Positions 1-11,790 of a stretch of DNA of 64,000 bases are shown piece by piece. Source of the stretch: Pegoplata infirma (taxonomy: Eukaryota; Arthropoda; Insecta; Diptera; Anthomyiidae); assembly GCA_963921195.1 (NCBI GenBank), contig OY992537.1, forward strand, positions 76,018,894 to 76,082,893, written 5' to 3'. A program made the position numbers and the translations under genes. Each line of letters starts with the position of its first letter. The stretch's first letter is position 1. A model generated the notes under the pieces. That model worked only from the letters and a program-made list of their open reading frames with translations. It did no database searches and was not told the DNA's origin.

Positions 1-956
1 ATTGAAATCGTGTGATTTGTATCACTCATATTTTAGAATTTCAAACCAAAAAATTAAAGTTATTTGGTTTTCATTATTTTAATTCCATTGCGAATTCTAC
101 GAATTTAACAATTATTCAATTTTCCCATATTTTATACAAAAACTAAACATCGTTAAAAAAATGTAATGCCGTTAAACAAGGGTTTGGTGTAATAACACAT
201 TACATTTTATATTATAATATATTCTTACATAATCATTCAATTTTATGTGCAATATAAGTGTATTTTTCATATAGTTTAAAACTAAAAGTCTCTGGAATTA
301 AAAAAAAATCAAGCAAAAAGTCCATTTTAGACGTTCACTAAACTTTAAAATTCTCTATAAATCGCAAAAAATCGCCAGCAAACATGGTTTAATCTCTTAC
401 TAGAGATATTCCAACACCTGCCACATGTATAGGTCGTGTGAGGGAGCGTGAGGAAACTATAGTTTTATTCCAACGAAGTTTCCGTTTTTTTCTTTTTTTT
501 TTTTAATTTTTAATTTTTGTTTTTAATAAATTACAACAATAAGTTTTCGATTAAATTAAAAAATGAGCACGGATTTAAAAACTAGATTAAAAATACTGTA
601 TTTTTAAAAAAAGAAATGGACTTATAACTACAACAGCAAAAAAGTTATAAGTGTTTGAAGTTGGGATGGTGCTCAAAAATATATTTTATTTCTCAAAAGT
701 CTATTACAAGATGTGACTTTAAACTCCTGTATCAAATGAAACAGCACTTTTTTCGTCATATTATGATTATTTCCATAGTATATGGATTGTTTGCTGTCAC
801 ATTCATTTAAATTATAACAATTCGCCAACTTTTATTTTTCGATTTTTGTCCACCTAGATTGGCCAAATGTCGCACTGTGCCCCGTTAGAAACGAAATTTC
901 AAAAAAAGTATCTCTTCCAGAAGGTTTTTTTCTTCACCGAAAAATCCTACATTCCT
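1..956. other. AT-rich flank, no gene seen
   Basis: No coding region or clear repeat is seen up to about 840. From about 850 the text (CCCCGTTAGAAACG, then a run ending in ACATTCC) resembles the DNA just left of the second 16-bp array near 9056-9120. It is therefore probably the left shoulder of the composite repeat that follows. Confidence 0.5.
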
Positions 957-2316
957 TTTTATAAAAGGTACTTTTTATAAAAGGTACTTTTATAAAAGGT
1001 ACTTTTTATAAAAGGTACTTTTTATAAAAGGTACTTTTTAAAAAAGGTACTTTTTATAAAAGGTACTTTTTATAAAAGGTACTTTTTATAAAAGGTACTT
1101 TTTATAAAAGGTACTTTTTATAAAAGGTACTTTTTATAAAAGGTACTTTTTATAAAAGTTACTTTTTATAAAAGGTACTTTTTATAAAAGGCACTTTATA
1201 TATAAGATACTTTTTATAAAAGGTACTTTTTATAAAAGGTACTTCTTATAAAAGGTACTTTTTATAAAAGGAACTTTTTATAAAAGGTACTTTTTATAAA
1301 AGGTACTTTTTATAAAAGGTTCTTTTTATAAAAGAATACTTTTTATAAAAGGTACTTTTTATAAAAGGTACTTTTTATAAAAGGTACTTTTTATAAAAGG
1401 TACTTTATATAAAAGGTACTTTTTATAAAAGGTACTTTTTATAAAAGGTACTTTTTATAAAAGGTACTTTTTATAAAAGGTACTTTTTATAAAAGGTACT
1501 TTTTATAAAAGGTACTTTTTATAAAAGGTACTTTTTATAAAAGGTACTTTTTATAAATGGTACTTTTTATAAAAGGTACTTTTTACAAAAGGTACTTTTT
1601 ATAAAAGGTACTTTTTATAAAGGGTACTTTTTATAAAAGGTACTTTTTATAAAAGGTACTTTTTATAAAAGGTACTTTTTATAAAAGGTACTTTTTATAA
1701 AAGGTACTTTTTATAAAAGGTACTTTTTATAAAAGGTATTTTTTATAAAAGGTACTTTTTATAAAAGGTACTTTTTATAAAAGGTACTTTTTATAAAAGG
1801 TACTTTTTATAAAAGGTACTTTTTATAAAAGGTACTTTTTATTAAAGGTACTTTTTATAAAAGGTACTTTTTATAAAAGGTACTTTTTATTAAAGGTACT
1901 TTTATAAAAGGTACTTTTTATAAAAGGTACTTTTTATAAAAGGTACTTTTTATAAAAGGTACTTTTTATAAAAGGTACTTTTTATAAAAGGTATTTTTTA
2001 TAAAAGGTACTTTTTATAAAAGGTACTTTTATAACAGGTACTTTTTATAAAAGGTACTTTTTATTAAAGGTACTTTTTATAAAAGGTACTTTTTATAATA
2101 GGTACTTTTTATAAAAGGTACTTTTTATAAAAAGTACTTTTTATAAAAGGTACTTTTTATAAAAGGTACTTTTATAAAAGGTATTTTTTATAAAAGGTAC
2201 TTTTTATAAAAGGTACTTTTTATGAAAGGTACTTTTTATAAAAGGTACTTTTTATAAAAGGTACTTTTTATAAAAGGTACTTTTTATAAAAGGTACTTTT
2301 TATAAAAGGTACTTTT
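957..2316. repeat. 16-bp satellite array, copy A (about 85 units)
   Basis: Head-to-tail repeats of a 16-bp unit, GGTACTTTTTATAAAA, run almost without a break. Scattered variants include single substitutions (GGTATT, GGCACT), TATTAAAG forms and units short by one T. The unit is nearly self-complementary: GTAC and TTTATAAA are palindromes, so both strands read alike. The array passes directly into a 146-bp repeat block on the right, as in the second copy at 9431. It encodes nothing. Confidence 0.97.
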
Positions 2317-3300
2317 TTACCCTTTTTACCGCCGTAGAATCAACATTGGCAAAAACCCAGCCTTATTGAATCTTTTTTCCGGAAGGTGAACCTACATTAC
2401 AAATTTCAAGTTTCTAGTACCATTATTTAAGTAAATGTAAAAAGTACCAAAAGTACAGTTTTTTACCCTTTTTTCCCCCTTAGAATCATCATTGGCAAAA
2501 ATCCAGCCTAAATGGATCTTTATTCCGAGAGGTGAACATACAGTCCAATTTTCAAGTCTCTATGACTATTATTTCAGGAGATATAAAAAGTACCAAAAGT
2601 ACACTTTTTTACCCATTTTACCCCCGTAGAATCAACATTGGCAAAAACCCAGCCTTAGTGATTTTTTTTTCTGGGAGGTAAACCTACATTGCAAATTTCA
2701 AGTTTCTAATACCATTATTTAAGGAAATAAAAAAGGTACCAAAAGTACAGATTTTTACCCTTTTTACCCCTTAGAATCATCATTGGCAAAAATCCAGCCT
2801 TAGTGAATCTATATTCCGGGAGGTGAACATACAGTCCAAATTTCAAGTCTCTGTGACAATTATTTAAGAAAATATAAAAGGTACCAAAAGTACAGTTTTC
2901 TACCCTTTTTACCCCCTTAGAATCAACATTGGCAAAAGTCCAGCCTTACAGGATCTACATTCCGGGAGGTGAACATACAGTCCAAATTTCAAGTCTCTAT
3001 GACCATTATTTCATGAGATATAAAAAGTACCAAAAGTACAGTTTTTTACCCTTTTTACCCCCTTAGAATCAACACTGGCCAAAATCCGGCCTTAGTGTAT
3101 ATATGTTTCGGGAGGTGAACATACAGTCCAAATTTCAAGTCTCTATGACCATTATTTCAAGAGATATAAAAAGTACCAAAAGTACAGTTTTTTACCCTTT
3201 TTACCCCCTTAGAATCAACACTGGCAAAAATCCAGCCTTAGTGGATCTATATTCCGGGAGGTGAACCTACAGTCCAAATTTCAAGTCTCTAGCTTCAGCG
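2317..3300. repeat. 146-bp tandem repeat block, copy A (7 units)
   Basis: Seven diverged tandem units are phased by the word TTAGAATCA at about 2480, 2771, 2917, 3063 and 3209, a spacing of about 146 bp; the first unit reads GTAGAATCA. Each unit carries TTTTTACCC, GGCAAAAATCCAGCC, GGGAGGTGAACATACAG, TTTCAAGTCTCTATGACC and AGTACCAAAAGTACAG. The last unit ends in a distinct tail at AGCTTCAGCGG. No reading frame stays open across the units. The GTACCAAAAGTAC word resembles the 16-bp satellite unit, so the satellite may have arisen from it; that is inference. Confidence 0.93.
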
Positions 3301-3345
3301 GTTTGGGCTGGGCGATGATGAGTCAGTCAGTCAGTCAGTCACGTT
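3301..3345. repeat. TCAG microsatellite closing composite A
   Basis: The unique tail GGTTTGGGCTGGGCGATGATG leads into a run of TCAG repeats (about 3322-3341) and then ACGTTACTCTTTTAT. The same tail, microsatellite and exit sequence close the second composite near 11839. This suggests a conserved element end. No matching inverted end was found on the left. Confidence 0.85.
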
Positions 3346-4146
3346 ACTCTTTTATATATATGTATAGATATATGTACATTAAGGGTGTTCTTAACAGTAA
3401 GGGAAAAATTTAAAATGTTTTAATTGCTTAGCACTGGGCAGAATTTTGTTCCTTCGTACTAAGAACTTAATAATAAAAAATTTGGAGTTAATCCGATAAC
3501 TTTAAGTGGACGCGGAAACGACCTGAAATTTGAATAACGGATTACAAGGGGAAAAAATGACTTTTTACTCATTTTCTCAATTTTTTCGATACTTAAAGTT
3601 AAGTTTGGATTCAAATGGTTACAAAATTGTGATGTGGAGTACATTACCTTTGTAATAAGGCAATAAAAACTAAAATCGGTTAAAAATCAGCCAAGTTAAT
3701 ACAACTGCCCCAGGCAACTAACGTGTGGCAGACCACTTGATCAAAGATTTCGAGTTCAATTTTTGAAATTGATTGAAATTATCTACTATAGCAACATTTT
3801 TTTATTCTTTACTTGCCAATGTACTAAGGCGATAAGTATTTTTCATATTGTGTTATGCTAACTTGTTTTTAATTAATGGTAAAAAGGTCTAAATTTTCCA
3901 GCCCTGTTTTCAAATCTCCAATTTTAAATTTAAATTTTTTTAGACATATAAAATTTAAAAAATCGACCATTGGACCATAGGATTTTGTTAAGCACATATA
4001 AGGGAATAAAAATTACAAAAATTGTAGACATTCCTTTTTTCATTCGTCTAGTTTAGCAATTTTAATTCGGCGGATTTCGAGATAATAGTGATTTTGGTAA
4101 CTTTTTTAGCTTTTAGTTAATTTTTTTATTTTTTTTTAACAAACTT
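3346..4146. other. AT-rich DNA with an old dispersed repeat fragment
   Basis: No gene is seen. The stretch 3530-3722 (words GGATTACAAGG, AAAACTAAAATCGG, AAAATCAGCCAAGTTA, CCCCAGGCA) matches 30370-30546, and the reverse complement of the same text lies at 32563-32690. It is a diverged copy of one dispersed repeat. Confidence 0.6.
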
Positions 4147-4474
4147 CATATGAGGGGGTTAGAGCACAAGGGGTTCAAGTGCCTTATATTTGATAATGAG
4201 AAAAAAGAGGTTAAAGTTAAATTGCAATAAAAAATGTTAGATGCTATCTATAATATTATTTTTTAGTTAATAGATATCCTGAGATATATTTTAATCTAAC
4301 AAGTTAAAAAAATACCGTCTTTTACACCCTTTTGCACCCAAAAATTGCATCTGAAGTAAGTAAGTCGCACTTATATCCCTTGTGCTCTAACTTTTTTTTT
4401 TATAAATTTGTAAATTCGTAAAAGGAAAACTACATTTTATTAAGAAAATCTGTAATGGTTCTTTGTTTAATTTT

Positions 4475-4579
4475 TTAGTCGTCATAATCAGATTCCATGA
4501 CATCATTGGGATCATCTTCATCTTCATTAGGGCACCCTGTCAAATGTAAACTTTCGAATTTCGTATCATAATACCTGCC
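4475..4579 (-). pseudogene. remnant of an acidic C-terminal coding end, copy 1
   Basis: Read on the minus strand, 34 sense codons end at a TAA. The peptide contains TKFESLHL, then NEDEDDPNDVMESDYDD at the C terminus. The second copy 0.6 kb away keeps the same frame and stop with several substitutions, which suggests this was once translated. I do not recognise the protein. Upstream codons are lost or out of frame. An acidic tail of the transposase that founded this element is a reasonable guess, not shown. Confidence 0.4.
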
Positions 4580-5073
4580 GAAAATTATTTAACCAAATCT
4601 GGCTCAAAAATTAGGAATTTTTGAGTACTTTATGGGAAAATTTTTTTACAAATTCCACTTTTGGTCCACAGATGCTGATTTTCAAACATAAAAATTATTT
4701 TTAACCAAATTGGTCTTAAAAGTTAAATTTTAATAATTGCTTGGAGCACAAGGGGTTTAAGTGCCTTAAATTTAATAATGGGAAAAAAGAGGTTATAGTT
4801 AAATTGCAGTAAAAAATGTTAGATGATATCTAGAATATTATTTTTTAGTTAATAGAGATCCTGAGATATATTTAATCTAACAAGTTAAAAAAATACCATA
4901 TTTCACAAATACAAGCACCCAAAAATTGCCTCTGAAGTATGTAAGTGGCACTTATACCCCTTGTGCTCTAACTTTTTTTATAAATTTCTAAATTATGAAA
5001 AGAATGTTAGTTATTTGTAAAAGGAAAACCACATTTTATTACAAAAGTCTTTAATGGTTCTTTGTTTAATTTT

Positions 5074-5220
5074 TTAGTCGTCATAATCAGATTCCATGAC
5101 ATCATCGGGCTCATCTTCATCTTCATCTTCATTAGGGCGTCCCTTGAAATCTAAACTTTCGAATTTCGTGCCGTGATACCTGCCGAACGATGGACATGGA
5201 GTAGCTAATTGTGGGAAAAT
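5074..5220 (-). pseudogene. remnant of an acidic C-terminal coding end, copy 2
   Basis: Forty-eight codons stay open on the minus strand and end at TAA. The peptide contains CPSFGRYHGTKFESLDF, followed by an E/D run and PDDVMESDYDD. It is the better kept copy: the duplicated segment at 4475-4579 shares TKFESL and the last seven residues. An in-frame stop lies just upstream, so only this terminal piece survives. Family unknown. Confidence 0.4.
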
Positions 5221-6165
5221 TTATGAAAAATTTTGTCAAGGTCATTTTTAGTCTGCAACCAGCGGTCAAAGTTTGAAAAATTACGTTTTTGGACCAAAAT
5301 TTATATCTGAAATATTTAACCAAATCTGGGTCAAAAATAAGGAACTTTTGCGCGTTTTATGGGAAAAATATTTAAAAAATTTCAAAATTGCGATTTTGGT
5401 CCACAGATGCTGATTTATAAACATAAAAAATATTTTTAACCAAATTTGTCTTAAAAGTCGAAAAATGTTGAGTATTTTATGTGAAAAATTTTAAAAATAA
5501 ACCCACGATTTTGGTCCAAAAAAGCTGATTAGCATCTGTGTATCAAAATCTTTGATCAGCATTTTTGAACGAAAATCGTGTTTTTTATATTTTTTTAATA
5601 TTTTTTAGATAACTTGCTTTACATTTTCCAACTTTTGGGACCAATTTGGATAAAAAAAATAATATTTATGTTAAAAATCAGCATCTGTGGACCAATATTT
5701 TTTTTTTTTTGGGATTTTTTTTATTTTTCCTATTATGTACGCAAAAATTCATAATTTTTGAGCCCAATTTGGTGAAAAAATTCGGACATGAATTTTGGTC
5801 GGAAATCGCCAGTTTTTCATACTTTAACCGCTGGTTACAGACTGAAGATGCTCTTGCAAAATTTGATTACTATTACTACAAGAACTTCTCGGAATTCAAC
5901 CACTTGTCCAAGTGAAAAACTAAATTTTAATAATTGCTTGGAGCACAAGGGGTTTAAGTGCTCATATACCCCTTGTGCTCCAAGCAAAACAGGTATTTTA
6001 GTAACAAGAGCTAGAAATGGTCGCCATATCTCGCTAACGGATAAGAATTTCACATTCACCTCTTGTGCTCTGAACTTCTGTGAACTTCACCTACTAATTC
6101 CATATGTTAACTCAATTTTTTTAAAAAAGTCACTTGAACCCCTTGTGCTTTGAGCCCCTCATATG

Positions 6166-6326
6166 TTTTCTACCAAATTACTACAGAATAATATAGAATA
6201 CTTCAATTCCTTTAATCAGGGCAAAATTGAGACATGAAAAATTGACCCACCCGAGTAAAAAAAAATTGTATGGTAAAACATGTTATCTTATAAAATTATA
6301 TATAATTTATTGGATCTGATTTTGCC
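6166..6326. other. short AT-rich gap
   Basis: Contains CCCGAGTAAAAAAA near 6250, similar to the terminus of the MITE at 51484. No matching right end was found, so this is at most a solo terminus. Nothing else is seen. Confidence 0.4.
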
Positions 6327-6615
6327 AAATTTCATCCGAAAATTGGCCGCGCCAAAGTTATCTCATAACATCTTATAATATATGAAGTTACAGTTTAATA
6401 TGTGATTTCATCCGGAAATTGGCCGCGCCAAAGTTATCCCAAATTATCTATTATCATGATTTTGTATTAAATATGATATGATATGATGTAATTTCATCCG
6501 GAAATTGGCCGCGCCAAAGTTATCTTAAAATATCCAATATCATGATTTTATATTAAATTGGATATTATATAATGTAATTTAATCCGAAATTTGGCCGCGC
6601 CAAAGTTATCTTATA
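6327..6615. repeat. minisatellite with GGCCGCGCC core (4 units)
   Basis: TTCATCCG, AATTGGCCGCGCC and AAAGTTATC recur four times with GGCCGCG at 6345, 6421, 6507 and 6593, so the period is 76 to 86 bp. GGCCGCGCC stands out as very GC-rich against the surrounding DNA. No coding content. Confidence 0.9.
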
Positions 6616-6741
6616 ATATCTGATATCTTGATTTTATAAAAAAATTATTGGATACATTTTTATCCAAAAAATGTTTCTGTTTTTAGATTTATTTTTAGAT
6701 ATAATAATGTCAAACTGAAAATAAATAAAAAAAAAAAAAAC

Positions 6742-6820
6742 TTCGAACGGACGGGGATTAGAACCACAAGTCTTCCGTTTTGTAATCGCAATCTCTACCC
6801 TCTAGACCAGCGGACGTTGT
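6742..6820 (-). other. tRNA-like relic (A and B box) on the minus strand
   Basis: The minus strand holds TGGTCTAGAGGG (6798-6809), close to a pol III A box. It also holds GGTTCTAATCC (6755-6765), which differs from the B box consensus GGTTCGANTCC at one fixed position. They are spaced as in a tRNA gene. A four-pair D stem (GTCT/AGAT) can be drawn. The acceptor stem does not pair and no clean anticodon arm forms. A decayed tRNA or the head of a tRNA-derived SINE is likelier than a working tRNA. Confidence 0.45.
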
Positions 6821-7189
6821 TAGCAAATAACAACTTTAAAAGACTTAGTTTTAAATAAATTGATCGTATCTAATTATATCAAATTGATCAAACATATAGT
6901 AATATATGATTACATCCAATTAAATATGTTATTCACTTGTACACAATTTTCAAAAAGACTTTGATAAAATTTTTGATAAAATTTGCAAAAAAAAAAAATT
7001 GGAATGACGTACAGAGCTATTAGGGGCTTCCATGGTAACCTTAAACAATAATTTTAATGTAGCGGTATGCCTTATTTCCAAGTCATAGGCTTCCAAAGTG
7101 AAATAAGACTTTGGCTTATAAGTTTGAAATTTTTCATGGAATCAGGAAATAAGAATTAGATTTGAGATCGGGTTCCAAAAATCATTTAT

Positions 7190-7810
7190 AATTTCATAAT
7201 TTAAACCAAATATAACTATTATTAACTATATAAATGCAATATAAATTTTTAAAAATGATTGCAAAAATTCAAAAAGTAAAATTTTTTAAGTTCTAAAAAA
7301 ACAAATGCAATAAAAAAGTGTTTTCTATTAAAAAAAAAAAAATAAAAAAATATATTTTTTTCTGGAATCGAACTCGGGTTCCCAATGATAGATAATTTTA
7401 TAATAAATTAAATATTGTTATATATAACTATATAAAAGCAATATAATTTTTTAAAAATGATTGCAAAAATTCAAAAAAAGAAAAATTTTTAGTTCTAAAA
7501 AAAAAAATGCAATAAAAAAGTGTTTTCTATTTAAAAAAAAATAAAAAAAAATATTTTTTTTTTCTGGAATCGAACTCGGGTTCCCAAAAATTATAGATAA
7601 TTTTATAATAAATCAAATATAGTTATATATAACTATATAAAAGAAAAATATTTTTTTAAAAATGATTGCAAAAATTCCAAAAATGAAAATTTTTTAGTTC
7701 TAAAAAAATTAAACGCAATAAAAAAGTGTTTTCTATTTAAAAAAAAAATAAAAAAAAAACTTTTTTTTCTCGACTGGGCCGGGAATCGAACTCGGGTTCC
7801 CAAAAATCAT
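7190..7810. repeat. three tandem units of about 200-216 bp with a B-box-like word
   Basis: Three units share ATGATTGCAAAAATTC, AGTTCTAAAAAAA, AAAAAAGTGTTTTCTAT and GGAATCGAACTCGGGTTCCC. The last word starts at 7364, 7566 and 7782, giving spacings of 202 and 216 bp. On the minus strand it reads as a tRNA T arm containing GTTCGATTCC, best in the third unit where GCCGGG follows. No A box was found nearby. The short frame across the third unit is not a gene. Confidence 0.8.
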
Positions 7811-8420
7811 ATGTAATCTTATATGATCCAATAAAAAGTTTTGTATAACCATATATGTTGCCACACAAAAATAAATTTTGAAATACTGGCATATATAATT
7901 ATATATGGCTAGTTGTTTGGTCAAAAAAATATCATTTATATACATGATTATATCAAAATATATATTCCATTACATATGCGACCATTTATAAATATATATT
8001 GAGTTTAGACGAAATTTGCGTATATATAGTACCATACAAATACAGATATGTTATTGTTTAAGACACATGTAATTATATCTATTATTTTTGTTGGAAATTT
8101 TTTTAGTATGGAACCATATATAGTTTTAAATGGTATTATATTAGTCATATATAATTATACATAAATTGATACTGGATTTTTTGTTTAGTAAAGTCCTATA
8201 CATAATTAGATATAAAGTCACGTATAATAATGTATGAAATCGGATTAAGTTTTATGTGCAACGTATGATTACATCTACCATTTATATTAATATATTATGA
8301 ACAATATAATGAGATATGATTTTATATGACATCATTTAAAAAAATTGGAAAATTTCAAAGTGAGATATAATTTTATACTTTGACTCATATAGTTGTATAT
8401 GGTTTTATGAAAACACTAGC
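7811..8420. other. ATATA-rich DNA
   Basis: Many diverged ATATGATTATAT-type words recur at short distance, similar to the interiors of the MITEs at 39869 and 51484. It is probably a decayed element of that kind. No boundaries could be fixed. Confidence 0.4.
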
Positions 8421-8880
8421 TTACCATCCCGGTACTTCGTTACCGGTTGTATTGAATACCGGATAATAGAAAGATCAGAATTACTCTACCGATTTCAAGA
8501 AAATTCCCCTACGTAGTCTTTGTTTTATTAACTTAAGCACGTTTAGGTCTTTCATAAAATAATATTTCAATGAATAATTTAAGCAATAAAATTTGAATAA
8601 TTTTCGAGCCCTTATATATGTATGAGTTTTAGATTTTGAGTGAATTAATATTTTAGTGAATAAAGAAATTGGAATAAAAATGAGTTTGAGTGAAAAAACA
8701 TATAGAGAGAAAAAATTTGGTATAAAAAAAGTTAAATCGAAAGTAAAAAGTATCATTCCATATTGTTCCGTCCTCTATTCCATTTCGTTCCCCGTTCTCA
8801 AATTTTAAATTTTAAAATATGGCCTTCCCTTTGGGAGTTATTTCTGGGGCTTTTAGTTTAATAGTTAGATAGGTAAAAAT
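8421..8880. other. no feature recognised
   Basis: AT-rich DNA without a convincing ORF or a repeat shared with the rest of the window. CCGGTACTTCGTTACCGG near 8432 is a short imperfect palindrome. Confidence 0.4.
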
Positions 8881-9430
8881 AACCACTTGCCCCCTTTTCC
8901 CCTTAAAATTCAATTTTCCAAAAACTGTTTTTGTTTTTGTGCTTTATTTAAAATATCAAGTTTCTGAACCATTATTTCATGAAATATAAGAATAACCAAT
9001 TTTTACACTTTTTCATTATTATAGGAACAAAAAAAAGTACCAAAGTACACTTTCTTACCCCCGTTAGAAACGGAATTTCCAAAAAGAACCTCTTCGAGAA
9101 TGTTTTTTTTTTCTTCGCTAAAGGATATTCTTTTCGATATTTAAATTTTCTAGGATCATTGTTTTAGCAAATATTAAAAGTAATAAAAGGATTTTACATT
9201 CCTAATTTTAAGTTTCTAGAACCATTACGTCAAAAAATATCAAAGGTACCGAAAATACACTTTTTTACCTATTTTACCCCACTAAGAAGCGGAATTTTAA
9301 AAACGTATTTTTCCCAGAATGTTTTTTTACCGAATTCTCCTACATTACAAATTTTAAGATTCTAGAAAATGTAAAAAGTTTCTGTAAATATAATTTCAGG
9401 AAATAAAAAAGTATCAAAAACTGTACTTCC
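8881..9430. repeat. diverged repeat shoulder left of satellite array B
   Basis: Repeated words (CAAGTTTCTGAACC, AAAAGTACCAAAGTAC, TAGAAACGGAATTTCC, AGAATGTTTTTTT, TCCTACATTAC) mark two or three diverged units related to the 146-bp family. They also match the text just left of array A at 880-956. This makes the second composite longer than the first on its left side. Confidence 0.7.
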
Positions 9431-10532
9431 GGTACTTTTAACAAAAGGTACTTTTTATAAAAGGTACTTTTAATAAATTGTACTTTTTATAAAAGGTACT
9501 TTTTATAAAAGGTACTTTTTATAAAAGGTACTTTTTATAAAAGGTACTCTTTATAAAAGGTACTTTTTATAAAAGGTACTTTTTATAAAAGGTACTTTTT
9601 ATAAAAGGTACTTTTTATAAAAGGTACTTTTTATAAAAGGTACTTTTTATAAAAGGTACTTTTTATAAAAGGTACTTTTTATTAAAGGTACTTTTTATAA
9701 AAGGTACTTTTTATAAAAGGTACTTTTTATAAAAGGTACTTTTTATAAAAGGTACTTTTTATAAAAGGTACTTTTTATAAAAGGTACTTTTTATAAAAGG
9801 TACTTTTTATAAAAGTAACTTTTGTAAAAAAGGTACTTTTTATAAAAGGTACTTTTTATAAAAGGTACTTTTTATAAAAGGTACTTTTTATAAAAGGTAC
9901 TTTTTATAAAAGGTACTTTTTATAAAAGGTACTTTTAATAAATTGTACTTTTTATAAAAGGTACTTTTTATAAAAGGTACTTTTTATAAAAGGTACTTTT
10001 TATAAAAGGTCCTTTTTATAAAAGGTACTTTTTATAAAAGGTACTTTTTATAAAAGGTACTTTTTATAAAAGGTACTTTTTATAAAAGGTACTTTTTATA
10101 AAAGGTACTTTTTATAAAAGGTACTTTTTATAAAAGGTACTTTTTATAAAAGGTACTTTTTATAAAAGGTACTTTTTATAAAAGGTACTTTTTATAAAAG
10201 GTACTTTTTATAAAAGGTACTTTTTATAAAAGGTACTTTTTATAAAAGGTACTTTTTATAAAAGGTACTTTTTATAAAAGGTACTTTTTATAAAAAGTAC
10301 TTTTTATAAAAGGTACTTTTTATAAAAGGTACTTTTTATAAAAGGTACTTTTTATAAAAGGTACTTTTTATAAAAGGTACTTTTTATAAAAGGTACTTTT
10401 TATAAAAGGTACTTTTTATAAAAGGTACTTTTTATAAAAGGTACTTTTTATAAAAGGTACTTTTTATAAAAGGTACTTTTTATAAAAGGTACTTTTTATA
10501 AAAGGTACTTTTTATAAAAGGTACTTTTTATA
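9431..10532. repeat. 16-bp satellite array, copy B, forward part
   Basis: The same GGTACTTTTTATAAAA unit as at 957-2316, about 68 copies. It is more uniform than array A, with marker variants: TTTTAATAAATTG at about 9470 and 9935, and GTAACTTTTGTAAAAAAGG at 9815. The markers show that part of the array was duplicated and inverted further right. Confidence 0.97.
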
Positions 10533-10700
10533 AAAAGTACCTTTTATAAAAAGTACAATTTATTAAAAGTACCTTTTATAAAAAGTACCTTTTATAAAAA
10601 GTACCTTTTATAAAAAGTACCTTTTATAAAAAGTACCTTTTATAAAAAGTACCTTTTATAAAAAGTACCTTTTTTACAAAAGTTACTTTTATAAAAAGTA
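10533..10700. repeat. inverted segment at the end of array B
   Basis: At about 10533 the phase flips from GGTACTTTTTATAAAA to its complement, TTTTATAAAAAGTACC. The flipped stretch carries AATTTATTAAAA (about 10557) and TTTTTTACAAAAGTTAC (to 10685). These are the complements of the markers ending at 9948 and starting at 9815, in the expected order and almost the same distance apart (133 against 134 bp). It is therefore an inverted copy of that piece of the same array. Confidence 0.88.
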
Positions 10701-11790
10701 CAGAATTTTCAGAAAGTACTTGTTCCAGAATGTTTTATTTCACTAAAGGATCCTAAGTTTCAAATTTCTAGTTTGAATGACCATTATTTCAGTAACTAAA
10801 AAAAAGTACCAAAAGTACACTTTTTGTACCCATTTTACCCCCGTTGGATCAACATTGGCAAAAACCCAGCCTTAGTGAATCTATTTTCCGGGAGGTGAAC
10901 CTACGTTGCAAATTTCAAGTTTCTAGTACCATTATTTAAGGAAATATAAAATGTACCAAAAGTACAGATTTTTACCCTTTTTACACCCTTAGAATCATCA
11001 ATTCTAGGATGTGAACATACAGGTTAAATTTCAAGTCTCTATGACCATTATTTCAGGGGATAAAAAAAGTACCAAAAGTACAGTTTTTACCCTTTTTACC
11101 CCCTTAGAATCAATATTGGCAAAAACCCAGCCTTAGCGGATCTATATTCCGGGAGGTGAATATACAGTCCAAATTTCAAGTCTCTATGACCATTATTTCA
11201 GGAGATATAAAAAGTACCTAAAGTAAAGTTTTTACCCTTTTTACCCCCTTAGAATCAACACTGGCAAAAATCCAGCCTTAGTTGTTCTATATTCTGGGAG
11301 GTGAACATACAGTCCAAATTTCAAGTCTCTATAACCATTATTTCAGGTGATATAAAAAGTACCAAAAGTACAGATTTTTACCCTTTTTACCCCCTTAGAA
11401 CCAACATTGGCAAAAATCCAGCCTTACTGGATCTAAATTCCATAATGTAAACATACAGTCCAAATTTCAAGTCTCTATGACCATTATTTCAGGAGATATA
11501 AAAAGTACCAAAAGTACAGTTTTTTACCCTTTTTACCCCCTTAGAATCAACACTGGCAAAAATCCAGCCTTATGGGATCTATATTCCGGGAGGTGAACAT
11601 ACAGTCCAAATTTCAAGTCTCTACGACCATTATTTCAGGAGATATAAAAAGTACCAAAAGTACAGTTTTTTACCCTTTTTACCCCCTTAGAATCAACATT
11701 GGCAAAAATCCAGCCTTAGTGGATCTATATTCCGGGAGGTGAACCTGCAGTCCAAATTTCAAGTCTCTAGCTTCAGCGGTTTGGGCTGGG
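10701..11790. repeat. 146-bp tandem repeat block, copy B (7 units)
   Basis: The same unit as at 2317-3300. Phase marks TTAGAATCA or TTGGATCAA occur at 10844, 10989, 11104, 11249, 11395, 11541 and 11687. Steps are about 146 bp except one of 115 bp, where the second unit has lost about 30 bp around its GGCAAAAATCC word. Unit order and the terminal tail match copy A. Confidence 0.93.

Larger units (their letters stand above)
4147..6165. mobile_element. 2-kb DNA element with terminal inverted repeats (superfamily unknown)
   Basis: The left end reads CATATGAGGGGG, then GAGCACAAGGGGTTCAAGTG. The right end is the reverse complement with small differences (CACTTGAACCCCTTGTGC, then CCCCTCATATG). ATAT sits on both sides of the GAGGGG start and may be a 4-bp target duplication. 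GAGCACAAGGGG or its complement recurs inside in alternating orientation near 4162, 4379, 4744, 4960, 5941, 5972 and 6141. The interior holds a direct duplication (4158-4620 against 4742-5190) and, around a centre near 5550, an imperfect inverted repeat. No intact transposase is present. Two C-terminal coding remnants on the minus strand are listed separately. Confidence 0.7.

Noticed and set aside
957..2316. Regular spaced repeats as a possible CRISPR array
   Set aside because: The 16-bp units are contiguous with no spacers, and the context is eukaryotic.
6742..6820. Functional tRNA gene
   Set aside because: The acceptor stem does not pair and no standard anticodon arm can be drawn, so only a tRNA-like relic is claimed.
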